From the NCBI GenBank assembly GCA_963576785.1, contig OY756146.1:124001-188000 (forward strand): DNA of 64,000 nt, given 5' to 3'. Of this stretch, positions 33,546 through 45,559 are shown piece after piece (positions within the stretch are counted from its first letter, which is position 1; every line of letters starts with the position of its first letter). The DNA comes from Chlorophyllum brunneum (Eukaryota > Basidiomycota > Agaricomycetes > Agaricales > Agaricaceae). Position numbers and translations under genes: made by a program. The notes under the pieces are model-generated. The model did not search any database. It was not told where the DNA came from and saw only the letters and a program-made list of their open reading frames with translations.

Positions 33546-34063
33546 GCGGATCTGATGAACCGCCAGGGAGGTTCTTGAAAGAAGAGGACATCAAAGTGAT
33601 CTTTGAGATCCTCAAGTAGAGTATCGACTAAATCATAATTTTTATTACAATTCTGCTAATATACACGGATATTTCGTAGTTCTAAAGGTCGCCTATTCAT
33701 TGGCAAGCTGTAGAGTATGAGGGCTGGTGAGGGGAGATCGCTGTCGAAGACAGTTATTACTCACCTCACAATAGAACTTCTTGATTTTCTTGGGTTCAAA
33801 CCGAGCATCAAAAAATTTGCATTTCTTCGAGGTCGTATGGTGGGGACCCCAGCAGTTGAGAGAATGCAGCGTATGAGGACAAGGCTCATCCGCCAGTGTA
33901 GGAGGAATGGGACGCTGCACATTGGAGTTACCCTTGCAGCGACCACAGAGAGTTCGGTAATGTTCCTCACGATGAGAACCACTACAGGTTGGGCATTTCA
34001 AGGCCTGCGCCTTGCAGAACTGAATGGGGTGGCCCTAGTGGAAGCATTGCTTACACAGAGACA
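33546..34063 (-). pseudogene. LINE A fragment: start of ORF2 and end of ORF1, inverted
   Basis: Reverse complement spanning the first about 50 codons of ORF2 (QEPPWRFI region), the ORF1/ORF2 overlap ATGAATAG (33693-33700) and the ORF1 zinc-knuckle region up to the first knuckle. Open in ORF1 from 33693 to 34001. It is cut at 34063 by the intact 5' end of the next plus-strand LINE A. Confidence 0.82.
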
Positions 34064-34189
34064 CATCGCTTCTTTATCCAGCACTTCCACCAGTAAACAA
34101 GTGTAAACAAAGTTGCTCATCATCTCTACCATTGTACTCGCTTGCTCTGGTGTCCTAGCTCCCTAGGAACATGCCCGCGGCCATTCCGC

Positions 34190-36154
34190 ATGTCATCGCA
34201 ACCCCCATTCAGCGGGGGGACCAGGCGCCAAGTTCCCGAGTCCCCCGACACCCTCGACACCATCTGCAGGTCCTCAACAGGACCCATCCGTCATCAGTGT
34301 GAATCTAGTTGTACTAGAGGACCGCCCGACATTCTTCGAACTCCCACTGGTAGGAGGGGTTCACACAACCCTTCACGCGCAACCTTACCATCGCCTGGGC
34401 CTGCTGTGGAGGATTTTGGCGAGTTAGGAGGGTTTGACGAAGATCCCATGACTCCCCCTCAGGGCCCTACCCCCAATGGACCTAGCCCTGCACCCTCCTC
34501 CTCCAGCTCCTCGTCCCCGTACTCCTGTCATCTTCTGAACACTGTCGATAGTGTTGCAGGGGACCTTGAAGCGGCCTCGGACTCGCTGGATCTCATCTCC
34601 ATGTTCCTTAATAAGACGGTGGAGAATATTGACTGGACTACCCTCCCGGGTAATTCAGTATACCCCCTCGCGCGATTGATTATTCGATTGTGCAAGGCTG
34701 TCGATGACAGTAGGTGGTCCACTGTTGAACTTGGCTTCGGGATGCCTACCGTTGGCACCATCCTGGCAGCGTCTATGGGCCTGGCCCCCGCCTCTCCCGC
34801 TCCCCCTCCTCCTGCCCCTTGTACTCCTCCAGTACCAAGGGCTCGAGCTGTCCCCTGGCCTCCCCTAGCTGGGCCTCCCCCCCAGGATCCAGATGTTCCA
34901 ATGCCTGGTCCAAAGGGTGCTCTGAGTGGTCCTCGCCCCATGGGGGTTGGACCTTCTCCTCTCGTGGGCAAGAGAACCTACCAGTACAAGCCAGTAGCTC
35001 CTCCTGCTCCTTCTACTCCGGCTGCCAAACCAGGGAACAAGAGAATGTTCTCTGCGGTGGCTAAGGAGCCTGTCCCCCAACCGAAAGGGAAGGGGAAGGC
35101 AACTACGGCATCGGGGACTGTTGTGCAGCTTGCACAAATGTTCCCTTCACTTCCTCCGGACAGGATTCTCGCCATGGGCGAGCAAGCCTCTCCTCCCAAA
35201 TCCAAAGCCGCTAAGAAGAGGCCCAGGATGACCACCGCTGGCCCCTCACGGCGCCAGTTGATCGTTGACTTCGAGGCTACCCCCGAAGTCTCCTCCTTCC
35301 ACCTCAAGACCATGGTTAACCATGGTTTCGTGGACTCACACCTTCATATCCGAGTAGAGTCTACCTCTGCCGAGTATGGGGGTTTCGCTCTGCATACTAA
35401 TGCTGTTCCCACCTCTGCCAACCTGGAGGTTGCCAGGACGTGGATCTCGAAGGCCATCCCTCAGGGAACTGTGTTTACAGTTGGCCTCCCTCAGTCGAAG
35501 TCCTATCTTAAGGTCATCGACATCCCCTACTTCAGGATCGGCAAGACTTGCTGGTCCTCATTCGAGATCGAACAGATCATGAAGCGCACAGCGTTTTCTG
35601 ATCTCTTCATGTTAACGGGACCCCCCCATATTTCGAGGAACTCCGAGGCATCTGATACCGCCACGGTGTACTTCAATATTCACGACTCTCAGAAGGGTCA
35701 GCAGGCAAACCTCCTCCTCAGGAAGTCACTCCATATTGGTGGATATGCCTGTCCTATCAGGCCATCCGCAGCCTCTCCGGGGGTGTCTCTGTGCAAGCGT
35801 TGCTTCCACTGGGGCCACGCCATTCAATTCTGCAAGGCGCAGGCCTTGAAATGCCTGACCTGTGGTGGTCCTCATTGCGAGGAGCATCACCGAACTCTCT
35901 ATGGGCGCTGCAAGGGTAACTGCAGCGTGCAGCCCCCCATCCCTCCTATACCGGCAGATGAGCCTTGTCCTCATACGCCACATTGTCTCAACTGCCAAGG
36001 TCCCCACCATACGACCTCGAAGAAGTGTAAATTCTTTGATGCTCGGTTTGAACCCGAGAAAATCAAGAAATTCTATTACAAGGTGAGTAACAACCGTCTT
36101 CGATGGCGATCTCCCCTCACCAACCCTTGTAATCTACAGCTTGCCAATGAATAG
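34190..36154 (+). CDS. LINE A ORF1 protein (gag-like, zinc knuckles)
   Basis: 654 codons, intact. The start ATG at 34190 (MSSQPPF) matches the position used in the other copies; an upstream TTG extension is in frame. Residues 1-130: Pro/Ser-rich, low complexity. About 110-190: predicted helical segment (LLNTVDSVAGDLEAASDSLDL). 200-340: Pro-rich and basic (KPKGKGK-like). 360-520: conserved folded region. About 540-630: three knuckles, CKRCFHWGH-x4-C, CLTCGGPH, CLNCQGPH. Such proteins bind LINE RNA and chaperone nucleic acids during target-primed reverse transcription. TAG at 36152-36154 overlaps the ORF2 start (ATG 36147). Second knuckle carries CPT to CLT, otherwise typical. Confidence 0.9.
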   Translation: MSSQPPFSGGTRRQVPESPDTLDTICRSSTGPIRHQCESSCTRGPPDILRTPTGRRGSHNPSRATLPSPGPAVEDFGELGGFDEDPMTPPQGPTPNGPSPAPSSSSSSSPYSCHLLNTVDSVAGDLEAASDSLDLISMFLNKTVENIDWTTLPGNSVYPLARLIIRLCKAVDDSRWSTVELGFGMPTVGTILAASMGLAPASPAPPPPAPCTPPVPRARAVPWPPLAGPPPQDPDVPMPGPKGALSGPRPMGVGPSPLVGKRTYQYKPVAPPAPSTPAAKPGNKRMFSAVAKEPVPQPKGKGKATTASGTVVQLAQMFPSLPPDRILAMGEQASPPKSKAAKKRPRMTTAGPSRRQLIVDFEATPEVSSFHLKTMVNHGFVDSHLHIRVESTSAEYGGFALHTNAVPTSANLEVARTWISKAIPQGTVFTVGLPQSKSYLKVIDIPYFRIGKTCWSSFEIEQIMKRTAFSDLFMLTGPPHISRNSEASDTATVYFNIHDSQKGQQANLLLRKSLHIGGYACPIRPSAASPGVSLCKRCFHWGHAIQFCKAQALKCLTCGGPHCEEHHRTLYGRCKGNCSVQPPIPPIPADEPCPHTPHCLNCQGPHHTTSKKCKFFDARFEPEKIKKFYYKVSNNRLRWRSPLTNPCNLQLANE

Positions 36155-39100
36155 GCGACCTCTAGAACTACATAGTATCCGATTGTACCAACAGAATCTT
36201 AACAAGAATTATGATTTATTGGACACATTACTTGAGGACCTCAAAGATCACTTTGATGTTCTCTTTATTCAGGAACCTCCCTGGCGGTTCATTAGATCCG
36301 CTCCCTCCACAACTTCTGTCGAGGGAGGTGACATTGTTGGCACCCCCAAGCACCCCGAGTGGCTGTGCATGGTCCAGGCCCCAGAGCCCGGCTCTGACCC
36401 ACAGGTTATGACATTTGTTCAAAACCGGTTGGCTTCTCTGAGACCGTCCTATCGGACAGATCTCATCAATCACTGTGACATCATGGTTCTCTCCCTATTT
36501 TTGGGGGGTGAGACCCTGAATCTCATGAATGTCTACTCTGATTCAGAGTACACTGCGATTCAGTTCCTTTCGGACCGTGCTGCTACATTGCCCAAGCATA
36601 TCTACATGGGTGGCAATTTCAATTGCCATTCTGAGTTGTGGGACCCTAATTATGGCTCCCACTCAGGCACCTCGCAGTCTCTGATCTCCATCGGGACAGA
36701 TATCGGGCTAGACCTCGCCCTTCCGGTCGAGCCTGGGCCTACTCATATTCCACACAATGAGGATCTTCAACCTTTGGTCATCGATCTGTCATTTGTTCCA
36801 TCAAACCTATCTATCTCCCATAGGCCTAGGTTGGATTACTCCCTTAGGGGTCCATCAGACCACATTCCACTGGTCTTGATGCTTCCAGTCACTCCCACGT
36901 TAGTGGAGACTCACAGGAGAACCCTGCTGCATGATGGTGGCAAGGAGGTAGCACTCTTCCTCACTGATGTTATCTGGGACCTCCGTAAAGTAGCTAGACT
37001 TCCGGAACCTACTACTACTGATGAGGTTGAAGCTGCGGTTCATGCTGTGGCAGAGGCCTTTTCCACTGCGTGGGAGGCCCATGCAGTGGGCATCATGATT
37101 ACTTGCCGCTCTAAACCCTGGTGGAACCAGGAATGCCGCATATCCTTCGGGAGATATTGTGAGACTCGTTCTCACGATGACTACTCTAATTTTAGGCATG
37201 CTAAGAAGCGCACTAAATGCAACTTCTTTGATGCTCGCATTGAGGAGATTACTTCTACTAACAAGCGACTGTGGAACCTTATGGAATGGGTCCAAAAGCG
37301 GAAGCTTCCACCCTGCGAGGCTATCCAGTACAATGGAGAGCCATGTCATGCGCTCCCGGATCTCTGGGACACACTCCACAATACCTACAACTCGGCCTCT
37401 GGCCGAGCTGTGGATATTTCTGTTCTTGATCCACTGCCAAGCCTTCTGGCTAGGGAGTGGGTCCATTTTTCAGCCTTAAAGCTGATGGACACCCTGAGCG
37501 CATGCTCGGGTGTGTCCGCCCCAGGGCTGGACCATGTAACGTGGACCCACCTCAAAGAGATTGCCAAAGACCCCAATGTCCTTCGGCTATTCATCGGAAT
37601 AGCGAATGCCTGCATGCATGTGGGTCATTGGCTGTCCCATTTCAAGAAAAGCTTGTCGGTTATCATACCAAAGCTGGGCAAGCCGTCCTATTCAATGCCC
37701 AAGGCGTTCAGGCCCATAGTGCTCCTGAACACCTTTGGTAAACTCATTAAGAAAATGATCTCGAATCGCCTCCAGTTTGACTCTGTCAAACATGGAGTTT
37801 TTCATCCAAATCAGCTCAGTGGTATCTGTCAGAGGTCCACTGATGATGCTGGGATGCTCCTAACCCACATCGTTCGTGCGGGGTGGGCCAAGGGCCTCAA
37901 GACTAGCATTGTCGCTTTTGACATTGCTCAGTTCTTTCCTTCGCTCAACCACAATATGTTGTTGGCTATTCTGCGGAAGCAAGGATTCAACCCCTGTGTG
38001 GGGAGATTCTTTGCCTCTTACTTAGTTGGCCGCTCTACGCAGTATGCGTGGGGAGACCATAAGTCTGATTTCAGACAGGCGGACATTGGGGTAGGTCAGG
38101 GCTCTTCACTCTCTCCTGTCCTCTCCGGCCTCTATCTTGCCCCCTTCATGAAGCTTTATGATAGGGAGGCGACCGCCCTTGGGAGTACCTTACTCTCATA
38201 TGTCGACGATGGCCTTGCCATTGCCCAAGCTAAAACTTGGGAACCTAATTTGGTGTGCCTCAAGCAGGCATACCAAATTATATATCGCTTGACTACTTCG
38301 TTTGGGCTTGCCGTCGAGCACGACAAGTCCGAAGTTTTTCATTTCTCCCGTAAATGGGGAGACGACAACCCACCACTGGATTTGGGGTATGCTCCCCATA
38401 CCGGCGACACTCCGTTATGCCCTAAGACCCACTGGAGGTACTTGGGTTTTTTCTTTGATTGTGTTCTTACGTTCAAAGAGCACATTCAACATTACACTAC
38501 CAAGTCTCTGTCCATGGTTAAGGCCATGGGCCATGCTTGGTAACTCTTCTCGAGGCCTTCTTCCTAATCAGAAGAGGACTCTTTATCACTCATGTGTGGT
38601 GCCTATTGCCACGTATGGGTTTCGTTTGTGGTTTTACGAGGGTGCCCGTAACAAGGCCCTTCTGAAACAACTTAACACTATGCAGCGGAAAGCTGCATTG
38701 TGGTCACTGGTGCATTCCACACCAGCCCCACCGGAGGGGCTGAGACCTTGGCTGGCCTTATCCCTATCCATCTCCATCTCAAGAAGCTGGCTACCCCTGC
38801 CATCCATAGGGTTGCCACACTCTCTGAGAATCACCCTGTTTGCTCTGTTATGGAGCATCAGTACATAGGGGCATGTGTTCCACACCCCAGATCAATCACT
38901 CTCATGACTCCTGCTCAGGTGGTCAAGGTCAAGGGGCCGGTCACAGAGGCAGACTCTTGTTTGCCAGAATTAACGGAGGCGTTTGAGCCATTTGCACTCG
39001 AAGCGTCACCAGGTTCTCGTCTCCTGGACTGCTATGCGGCCCAGGTGACTTACAGGACATATGATGCCTTGCTCGGTGGAAACCCCGTGGGTTGTCAGGT

Positions 39101-40018
39101 GGATTTGCTCAATGATACCCTTTGTGGGTATCGTGGGGATAGACAGGTTGTCTATGCAGCGACAGACGCAAGTCTGCTGCTGGTTGGGGACTTCCAGGCA
39201 GTTTCTGCTGCCCATGTTTATAGGGGGACATGTTTGCTTCGTGCAACACGTCACCTAGCTGGCAAGGTTACAGCCCTGGATGCTGAACTTTTCGCCATTC
39301 GTATGGCTTTGGGAACTGCTGCGGCAGTCTCTGAGGCAAACATATCGCAGTCTTTACAGACTCAATTGGTTCGGCCAAGCGAGCTCTTGACCCATCCGTA
39401 CACTCTGGTCAGGGACATTCCCTGGCTGTGTGTCGTCTCTTGTTGGAGTGGTTCAGGAATCATCCTGACTGCTCCCTCACTTTCTGGTCCGTTCCATCAT
39501 CGGCGAAGTGGTCCATTCATCATGGTGTGCATGTATTTGCCACCAATCTACAAGTTGCCACTGGATGCCATTCAGCGACGTCTATTGATTCGCTGTGCAA
39601 ACTAAGTGTAGTGACTGTTCAGAAGGCCTGGAAAGTTGCTTTCCAGGACTCCTCCTATCGCGGTTCTAACTTCCTTGCTCTCAAGGATAGTAAGAACAAG
39701 GTTCTACAGCCAACGTACCTCCATGGGGGTTCCTGGCTTCCTTCCTTTCCCTCTCAGTCCATTGCGACAAGGGCGAATCGTGCCATTCTCGGGCACACTC
39801 CAACCAGTGAGTATCGCTCCCGGTTTCATCCTCTAGAGCCTATTGGCTGCAAGTGTGGGGCTCCTTTGGAGACTCGCACTCATATCTTGTGCTCTTGTCC
39901 TTTGTACAAGAGACGTCGTGGCCTGCTGGTCTCTATTGGCCAGCTGGTATCTTTCCTTAAGCATAATCCCTCTGCATTTGCATTTAAGACCAACACACCG
40001 CTTGCAGGAGTTGGATAA
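36147..40018 (+). pseudogene. LINE A ORF2 (EN-RT-RNase H), frameshifted
   Basis: Open from ATG 36147 to 38543: APE endonuclease (QEPPW near 36274, GGNFNCHSELW near 36610 with Asp changed to Asn in the usual GDFN, SDHIPL near 36857) and most of RT (FDIAQFFPSLNH, YVDDGLAIAQ near 38200). An extra C at about 38530 shifts the frame at KAMG; a base missing at about 38704 and a change near 39335 shift it again. RNase H (ATDASLLLV near 39163) and the knuckle CKCG...H...C (39848-39898) are recognisable to TAA 40018. The GDFN-to-GNFN change would hit an endonuclease catalytic position. Inactive. Confidence 0.88.
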
Positions 40019-40322
40019 CACAACGCGACCCCTGCTAGCTTGCCATGTTTCTGACGTGTGTAGAAGTTAATTGCAAATTGATGCATACTCTCCTTAGGGA
40101 GGGGAGGCTAGGGGTCGCTTGTTTATCTGGCCTAGGATTCGCGCATCTGTGCATGTTTCCATGGCCGTCCACCCAGACCGCCTGTCGGCGGTCTAGTTTG
40201 GCCAGGGGAGAGCCTATCTTTGTAAAATACTCTTTGTAGCCTACATGTCACAGTAGATACAGGTGGACTGTGTTCGCGCACCACCTTAAACATGACGATT
40301 TAAAAAAAAAAAAAAAAAAAAA

Positions 40323-40715
40323 GGCTGTAGGACCTTGTTCTTACTATCCTTGAGGGCAAGGAAGTTAGAACCATAATAAGAGTCTTGGAAAGTAACTTTC
40401 CAAGCCTTCTGAATGGCTGCTACGTTGAGTTTATGCAGTAAATCAATAGACATCACTGGACGACGTCCAGCAGCAACCTGTAGGTCAGTGGCAAATCAAT
40501 ACACCTCCTGATAAATGGACCATTTCACTGAAGACAGAACAGACCAGAATGTGAGGGAACGGTCAGGACAATCCCTGAACCACTCCAGCAAAAGACGACA
40601 AACAGCCAGGGAGTGTCCCTGGCCAGAATGTACAGATGGGTCAAGAGCTTGCTTGGCAGAACCAATTGAGTCTGTAACAACTGCAATATGTACAGCCTCA
40701 GAAACTGCTGCAGTC
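40323..40715 (-). pseudogene. LINE A fragment, inverted (RNase H to C-terminal region)
   Basis: Reverse complement of ORF2 from the ALKDSKNKV segment to the AAVSEAV segment of RNase H. Starts right after the poly(A) of the full-length copy and meets plus-strand endonuclease sequence at 40716 (AETAA joined to SWWNQEC-like). Broken frames. Confidence 0.78.
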
Positions 40716-43600
40716 CTGGTGGAACCAGGAGTGCCACAAAACCTTCGGAAGATATCGTGAGACTTGTTCTCATGATGACTACTCTAATTTTAGGCATGCT
40801 AAGAAGTGTGCTAAGCACAACTTCTTTGATGCTCACATTGAGGAGATTGCTTCTACTAACAAGTGACTGTGGGACCTTATGGAATGGGTCCAAAAGCGGA
40901 AGCTTCTACCCTGTGAGGCTATCCAGTACAATGAAGAGCCATGTCATGCACTTCCGGATCTCTGGGATGCACTCCACAATACCTACAACTCGGCCTCTGG
41001 CCGAGCTGTGGATATTTCTGTTCTTGATCCACTGCCAAGTCTTCTGGCTAGGGAGTGGGTCCATTTCTCAGCCTTAGAGCTGATGGATGCCCTGAGCGCA
41101 TGCTCGGGTGTGTCCACCCTGGGGCCAGACCACGTAACATGGACCCACCTCAAAGAGATCACCGAGGACCCCGATGTCCTTCGGCTATTCATTGGGATAG
41201 CTAATGCCTGCATGCATGTGGGTCATTGGCCATCCCATTTCAAGAAAAGCTTGTCAGTTATCATACCGAAGCCAGGCAAGCCATCCTACTCAATGCCCAA
41301 GGCATTCAGGCCCATTGTGCTCCTGAACACCTTTGGTAAACTCATCGAGAAAATGATCTCGAATCGCCTCCAGTTTGACTCTGTCAAACATGGAGTTTTT
41401 CATCCAAATCAGCTTGGTGTCAGAGGTCCACTGATGATGCTGGGATACTCCTAACCCACATCGTTCGTGCAGGGTGGGCCAAGGGCCTCAAGACTAGCAT
41501 TGTCGCTTTTGACATCGCTCAGTTCTTTCCTTTGCTCAACCACAATATGTTGTTGGCAATTCTATGGAAGCAAGGATTCGACCCCTGTGTGGGTAGATTC
41601 TTTGCCTCTTATTTAGTTGGCCACTCTATGCAGTACGCGTGGGGAGACCATAAGTCTGACCTTAGACAGGCAGACATTGGGGTAGGTCAGGGCTCATTGC
41701 TCTCTCCTGTCCTCTCCAGCCTCTATCTCGCCCCCTTCATGAAACTCTATGATAGGGAGGCAATCGCACTTGGGAGTACCCTTCTCTCATATGTCGATGA
41801 TGGCCTTGCCATTGCCCAGGTGAAAACCTGGGAACCTAATCTGGTCTGCCTTAGGCAGGCATACCAGATTATATATTGCCTGACTACTTCATTTGGACTT
41901 GCTGTCGAGCATGACAAGTCCGAAGTTTTTCATTTCTCCCGTAAACGGGGAGATGATAATCCACCGCTGGATTTGGGGTATGCTCCCCATACCGGCGATA
42001 CTCCGCTATGCCCTAAGACCCATTGGAGGTACTTGGGTTTTTTCTTTGATTGGGCTCTTACGTTCAAAGGGCATGTTTGACATTATGCTACTAAGTCTCT
42101 GTCCATGGTTAAGGCCATGGGCATGCTTGGTAACTCATCACAAGGTCTTCTTCCTACTCAGAAAAGGACTCTGTATCACTCATGTGTAGTGTCTATCGCT
42201 ACATATGGGTTCCGATTATGGTTTTACGAAGGTGCCCGTAACAAGGCCCTTCTGAAACAACTTAACACTATGCAACATAGAGCTGCATTGTGGATTACTG
42301 GTGTGTTCCACACCAGCCCTACCGGAGGAGCTGAGGCCTTGGCTGGCCTCATCCCCATCCATCTTCATCTCAAGAAGCTGGCTACCTGTGCCATCCACAG
42401 GGTTGCCACCTTGTCTGAGAACCACCCTGTTCACTCAGTTATGGGGCATCAGTATATAGGGGGTTGTATTCCACACCCCAGATCAATCGCTCTCATGACC
42501 CCTGCCCAGGCGGTTAAGGTCAAGGGGCCGGTCACAGAGGCAAACTCTTGTTTGCCAGACTTAACAGAGACGTTTGAGCCTTTTGCACTTGAGGTGTCCC
42601 CAGGTTCTTGTCTCCTGGACTGCTACATGACCCAGGTGACTTACAAGACATATGACGCCTCACTCGGTAGAAACCCTGCGGGTCGTCAGGTGGATTTGCT
42701 CAACGATACCCTTCATGGGTATCATGAGGATAGACAGGTTGTCTATGTGGCAACAGATGCGAGTCTGCCACTGATTGGGGACTTCTAGGCAGTTTCAGCT
42801 GTCCACGTTTACAGGGGGATGTGTTTGCTTCATGTGATGTGTCACCCAACTGGCAAGGTTACAGCCCCAGATGCTGAATTATTTGCCATTCGCATGGCCT
42901 TGGGAACTGCTGTGGCAGTTTCTGAGGCTGTACATATTGCGGTCTTCACATACTCGATTGGTTCTGCCAAGCGAGCTCTTGACCCGTCCGTACACTCTGG
43001 CCAGGGACACTCCCTGGCTGTGTGTTGTCTTCTGTTGGAGTGGTTCAGGGGTCATCCTGACCGTTCCCTCACGTTCTGTCATTGGCAAAATGGTCCATTC
43101 ATCAGGAGGTGCATTTATTTGCCACCAACCTATGGGTTGCCACTGGACGTTGTCCAGTAATGTCTATCGATTCACTGTGTAAACTCAACGTAGCAACTGT
43201 TCAGAAGGCCTGGAAAGTCACTTTCCAGAACTCCTCTTATTGCAGTTCAAACTTCCTTGCTTTCAAGGATAGTAAGAACAAGGTTCTACAGCCAACGTAC
43301 CTCCATGGGGGTTCCTGGCTTCCTTCCTTTCCCTCCCAGTCCATCACAACGAGAGTGAATCATGCCATTCTCAGACATGCTCCAACTGGTGAGTATTACT
43401 CCTGGTTTCATCCTCTAGAGCCTATTGGCTGCGAGTGTGGGGCTCCTCTGGAGACTCGCACTCATATCTTGTGCTCTTGTCTGCTGTACAAGAGACATCA
43501 TGGCCTGCTGGTCTCCCTTGACCAGCTAGTTAGTTTCCTTAAGCGTAATCCTTCGGTATTTGCATTTAAGACCAACATACCGCTTGTGGGAGTTGGATAA
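40716..43600 (+). pseudogene. LINE A ORF2 remnant, several stops and frameshifts
   Basis: Open pieces are 40879-41454 (pre-RT linker, IIPKPGKP), 41532-42080 (RT with GVGQGSLLSP and YVDDGLAIAQ near 41795), 42105-42788 (thumb, tether, VATDASLPL near 42750), 42819-43160 and 43082-43600 (RNase H end and knuckle CECG...H...C near 43430). A 12-13 base loss at about 41420 (GGIR lost in QLGG-IRQR), a TGA at 42078 and a TAG at 42787 break it. Non-functional. Confidence 0.85.
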
Positions 43601-43901
43601 CGCAGTGTGACCCCTGCTAGCTTCCCACATCTCCCATGTGTGTAGAAGTTAATTGTGAATCGACGCATACTCTCCTTAGGGAGGGGAGGCTAGGGGTTGC
43701 TTGTATATCTGGTCTAGGATTTGTGCGTCCGTGCGTGTTTCCATGACCATTCACCCAGACCACTGACAGGTGGTCTAGTTCAGCCAGGGGAGAGCCAATC
43801 TTTTAATACCTTCCTTTTGTAGACTACATGTCATAGTAGATACAGGTGGGCTGTGATTGCGCACCACCTTAAACATGTTGATTTAAAAAAAAAAAAAAAA
43901 A
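40716..43901 (+). mobile_element. LINE A, 5'-truncated decayed copy
   Basis: Starts in the endonuclease C-terminal region (WWNQECHKTFGR) and runs to the A 3' UTR and poly(A) 43885-43901. CpG sites are largely lost. Its 3' hairpin reads AGACCAC...GTGGTCT, keeping pairing. No TSD found. Confidence 0.88.
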
Positions 43902-45138
43902 GCAGGTCATCAGGTGGATTTACTCAATGATACTCTTTGTGAGTATTGTGAGAATAGACAGGTTGTCTATGCAGCAATGGATGCAAGTCTGCCACTGATT
44001 GGGGACTTCCAGGCAGTTTTGGCTGCCCATGTTTATAGAGGGACATGCTTGCTTTGTGCAATGCATCACCCAGCTAGCAAGGTTACAGCCCCAGATGCTG
44101 AACTATTCACCATTTGTATGGCTTTGGGAACTGCTACGGCAGTTTCAGAGGCTGTACACATTGCGGTCTTTATGGACTTGATTGGTTCTGCCAAGCAAGC
44201 TCTTGACCTGTCCATACATTCTGGCCAGGAACATTCCCTGGCTGTGTGTCATCTTTTGCTGGAGTGGTTCAGGGATTGTCCTGACCATTCCCTCACCTTC
44301 TGGTCCATTCTGTCTTCAGCAAAATGGTCCATTCATTAGGATGCGCATTTATTCACCACTGATCTTCAGGTTGCCGCTGGATGCCATCTAGTGACATCTA
44401 TTGATTCACTGTGTAAACTCAACATGGCAACTGTTCAGAAGGCCTGGAAAGTTACCTTCCAGGACCCCTCTTATCGCAGTTCAAACTTCCTTGCTCTCAA
44501 GGATAGTAAGAACAAAGTTTTACAGCCAATGTACCTCCGCAGAGGTTCTTGGCTTCCTTCCTTTCCCTCTCAGTCTATTGCGACAAGAGCAAATCGTGCC
44601 ATTCTTGGGCATGCACCAACCGGTGAGTATTGCTCCCAGTTCCATCCTCTAGAGCCTATTGGCTGTGAGTGTGGGCCTCCTTTGGAAACCCGCACTCATA
44701 TCTTGTGCTCTTGTCTGTTGTACAAGAGACATCATGGCCTGCCAGTCTCTATTGACCAGCTGGTATCTTTTCTTGGGTGCAACCCTGCTGCATTTGCATT
44801 CAAGTCCAACAGACCACTTGCAGGAGTTGGATAATGCAGCATGACCCCTGCTAGCTTCCCACATCTCTGACATGTGTAGAAGTTAATTGCAAATTGATGC
44901 ATACTCTCCTTAGGGAGGGGAGGCTAGGAGTTGCTTGTATATCTGGTCTAGGATTTGCGTGACCTTACATGTTTCCACAACCGTTCACCCAGACTGCCTG
45001 TCAGTGGTCTAGTTCAGCCAGGGGAGAGCCAATCTTTGATTACCAACTCTATTGTAGCCTACATGTCATAGTAGATACAGGTGGACTGCGATCACGCACT
45101 ACCTCAAACATGTTGATTTAAAAAAAGAAAAAAAAAAA
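43902..45138 (+). mobile_element. LINE A, 5'-truncated copy (RNase H to poly(A))
   Basis: Begins at the GRQVDLLNDTL tether before RNase H. RNase H is open from 43914 to 44339 (AMDASLPLI where young copies have ATDAS), then after a TAG at 44337 from 44391 to 44834 with the knuckle CECG...H...C near 44670. The 3' UTR and an A-rich tail with one G (45120-45138) follow. Strongly CpG-depleted. Confidence 0.87.
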
Positions 45139-45559
45139 GAGCTTACAGAGGCTCTGTCCTCTTGCTCTAATATGTCTTCTCCAGAGCCGGACCATGTTAC
45201 ATAGTCCCACCTCAAGTACATCATCATTGATGAAGGTTGTTTGACAGTGTTCCTGTGTCTGGCCAATGCCTGCCTCATGGTGGGTCACTGGCCCTGCAGT
45301 TTCAAGGAGTTGCTCTTGGTTATCATTCCGAAGCTGGGGAAGCCCTCCTACTCTACCCCCAAGGCATTCAGGCCTATTGTCCTCCTGAACATGCTTGGTA
45401 AATTGGTTGAGAAAATGCTTTCCAACCAAATCCAGTTTGATACCATTAAATATGACATCTTTTACCCCCACCAACTCGGAGGCATCTGCCAATGTTCCAC
45501 TAAGGATGCCGGGTTGTTCCTTACCCACCTGGTTCAAGAACTTGGACACCCTCAAGGGG
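45139..45559 (+). pseudogene. LINE B RT fragment with internal deletion
   Basis: Family B RT start (TEALSSCSNMSS to FLTHLV) open from 45241, then a jump of about 360 bases at 45535 to the ENLDTLKG-like segment. It ends where the intact LINE A 5' terminus begins at 45560. TAG at about 45203 where other copies have TGG. Confidence 0.75.

Larger units (their letters stand above)
34064..40322 (+). mobile_element. LINE A, full-length copy (5' end to poly(A))
   Basis: 6259 bp. The 5' terminus CATCGCTTCTT is shared with 45560 and, in similar form, with 15965. It has a 5' UTR of about 125 nt, complete ORF1, ORF2 with frameshifts, the 3' UTR with hairpin (about 40174-40193) and poly(A) 40302-40322. 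The flanks are both inverted LINE A pieces but from different parts of the element, so no TSD is seen; one flank may have been rearranged. Confidence 0.92.
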
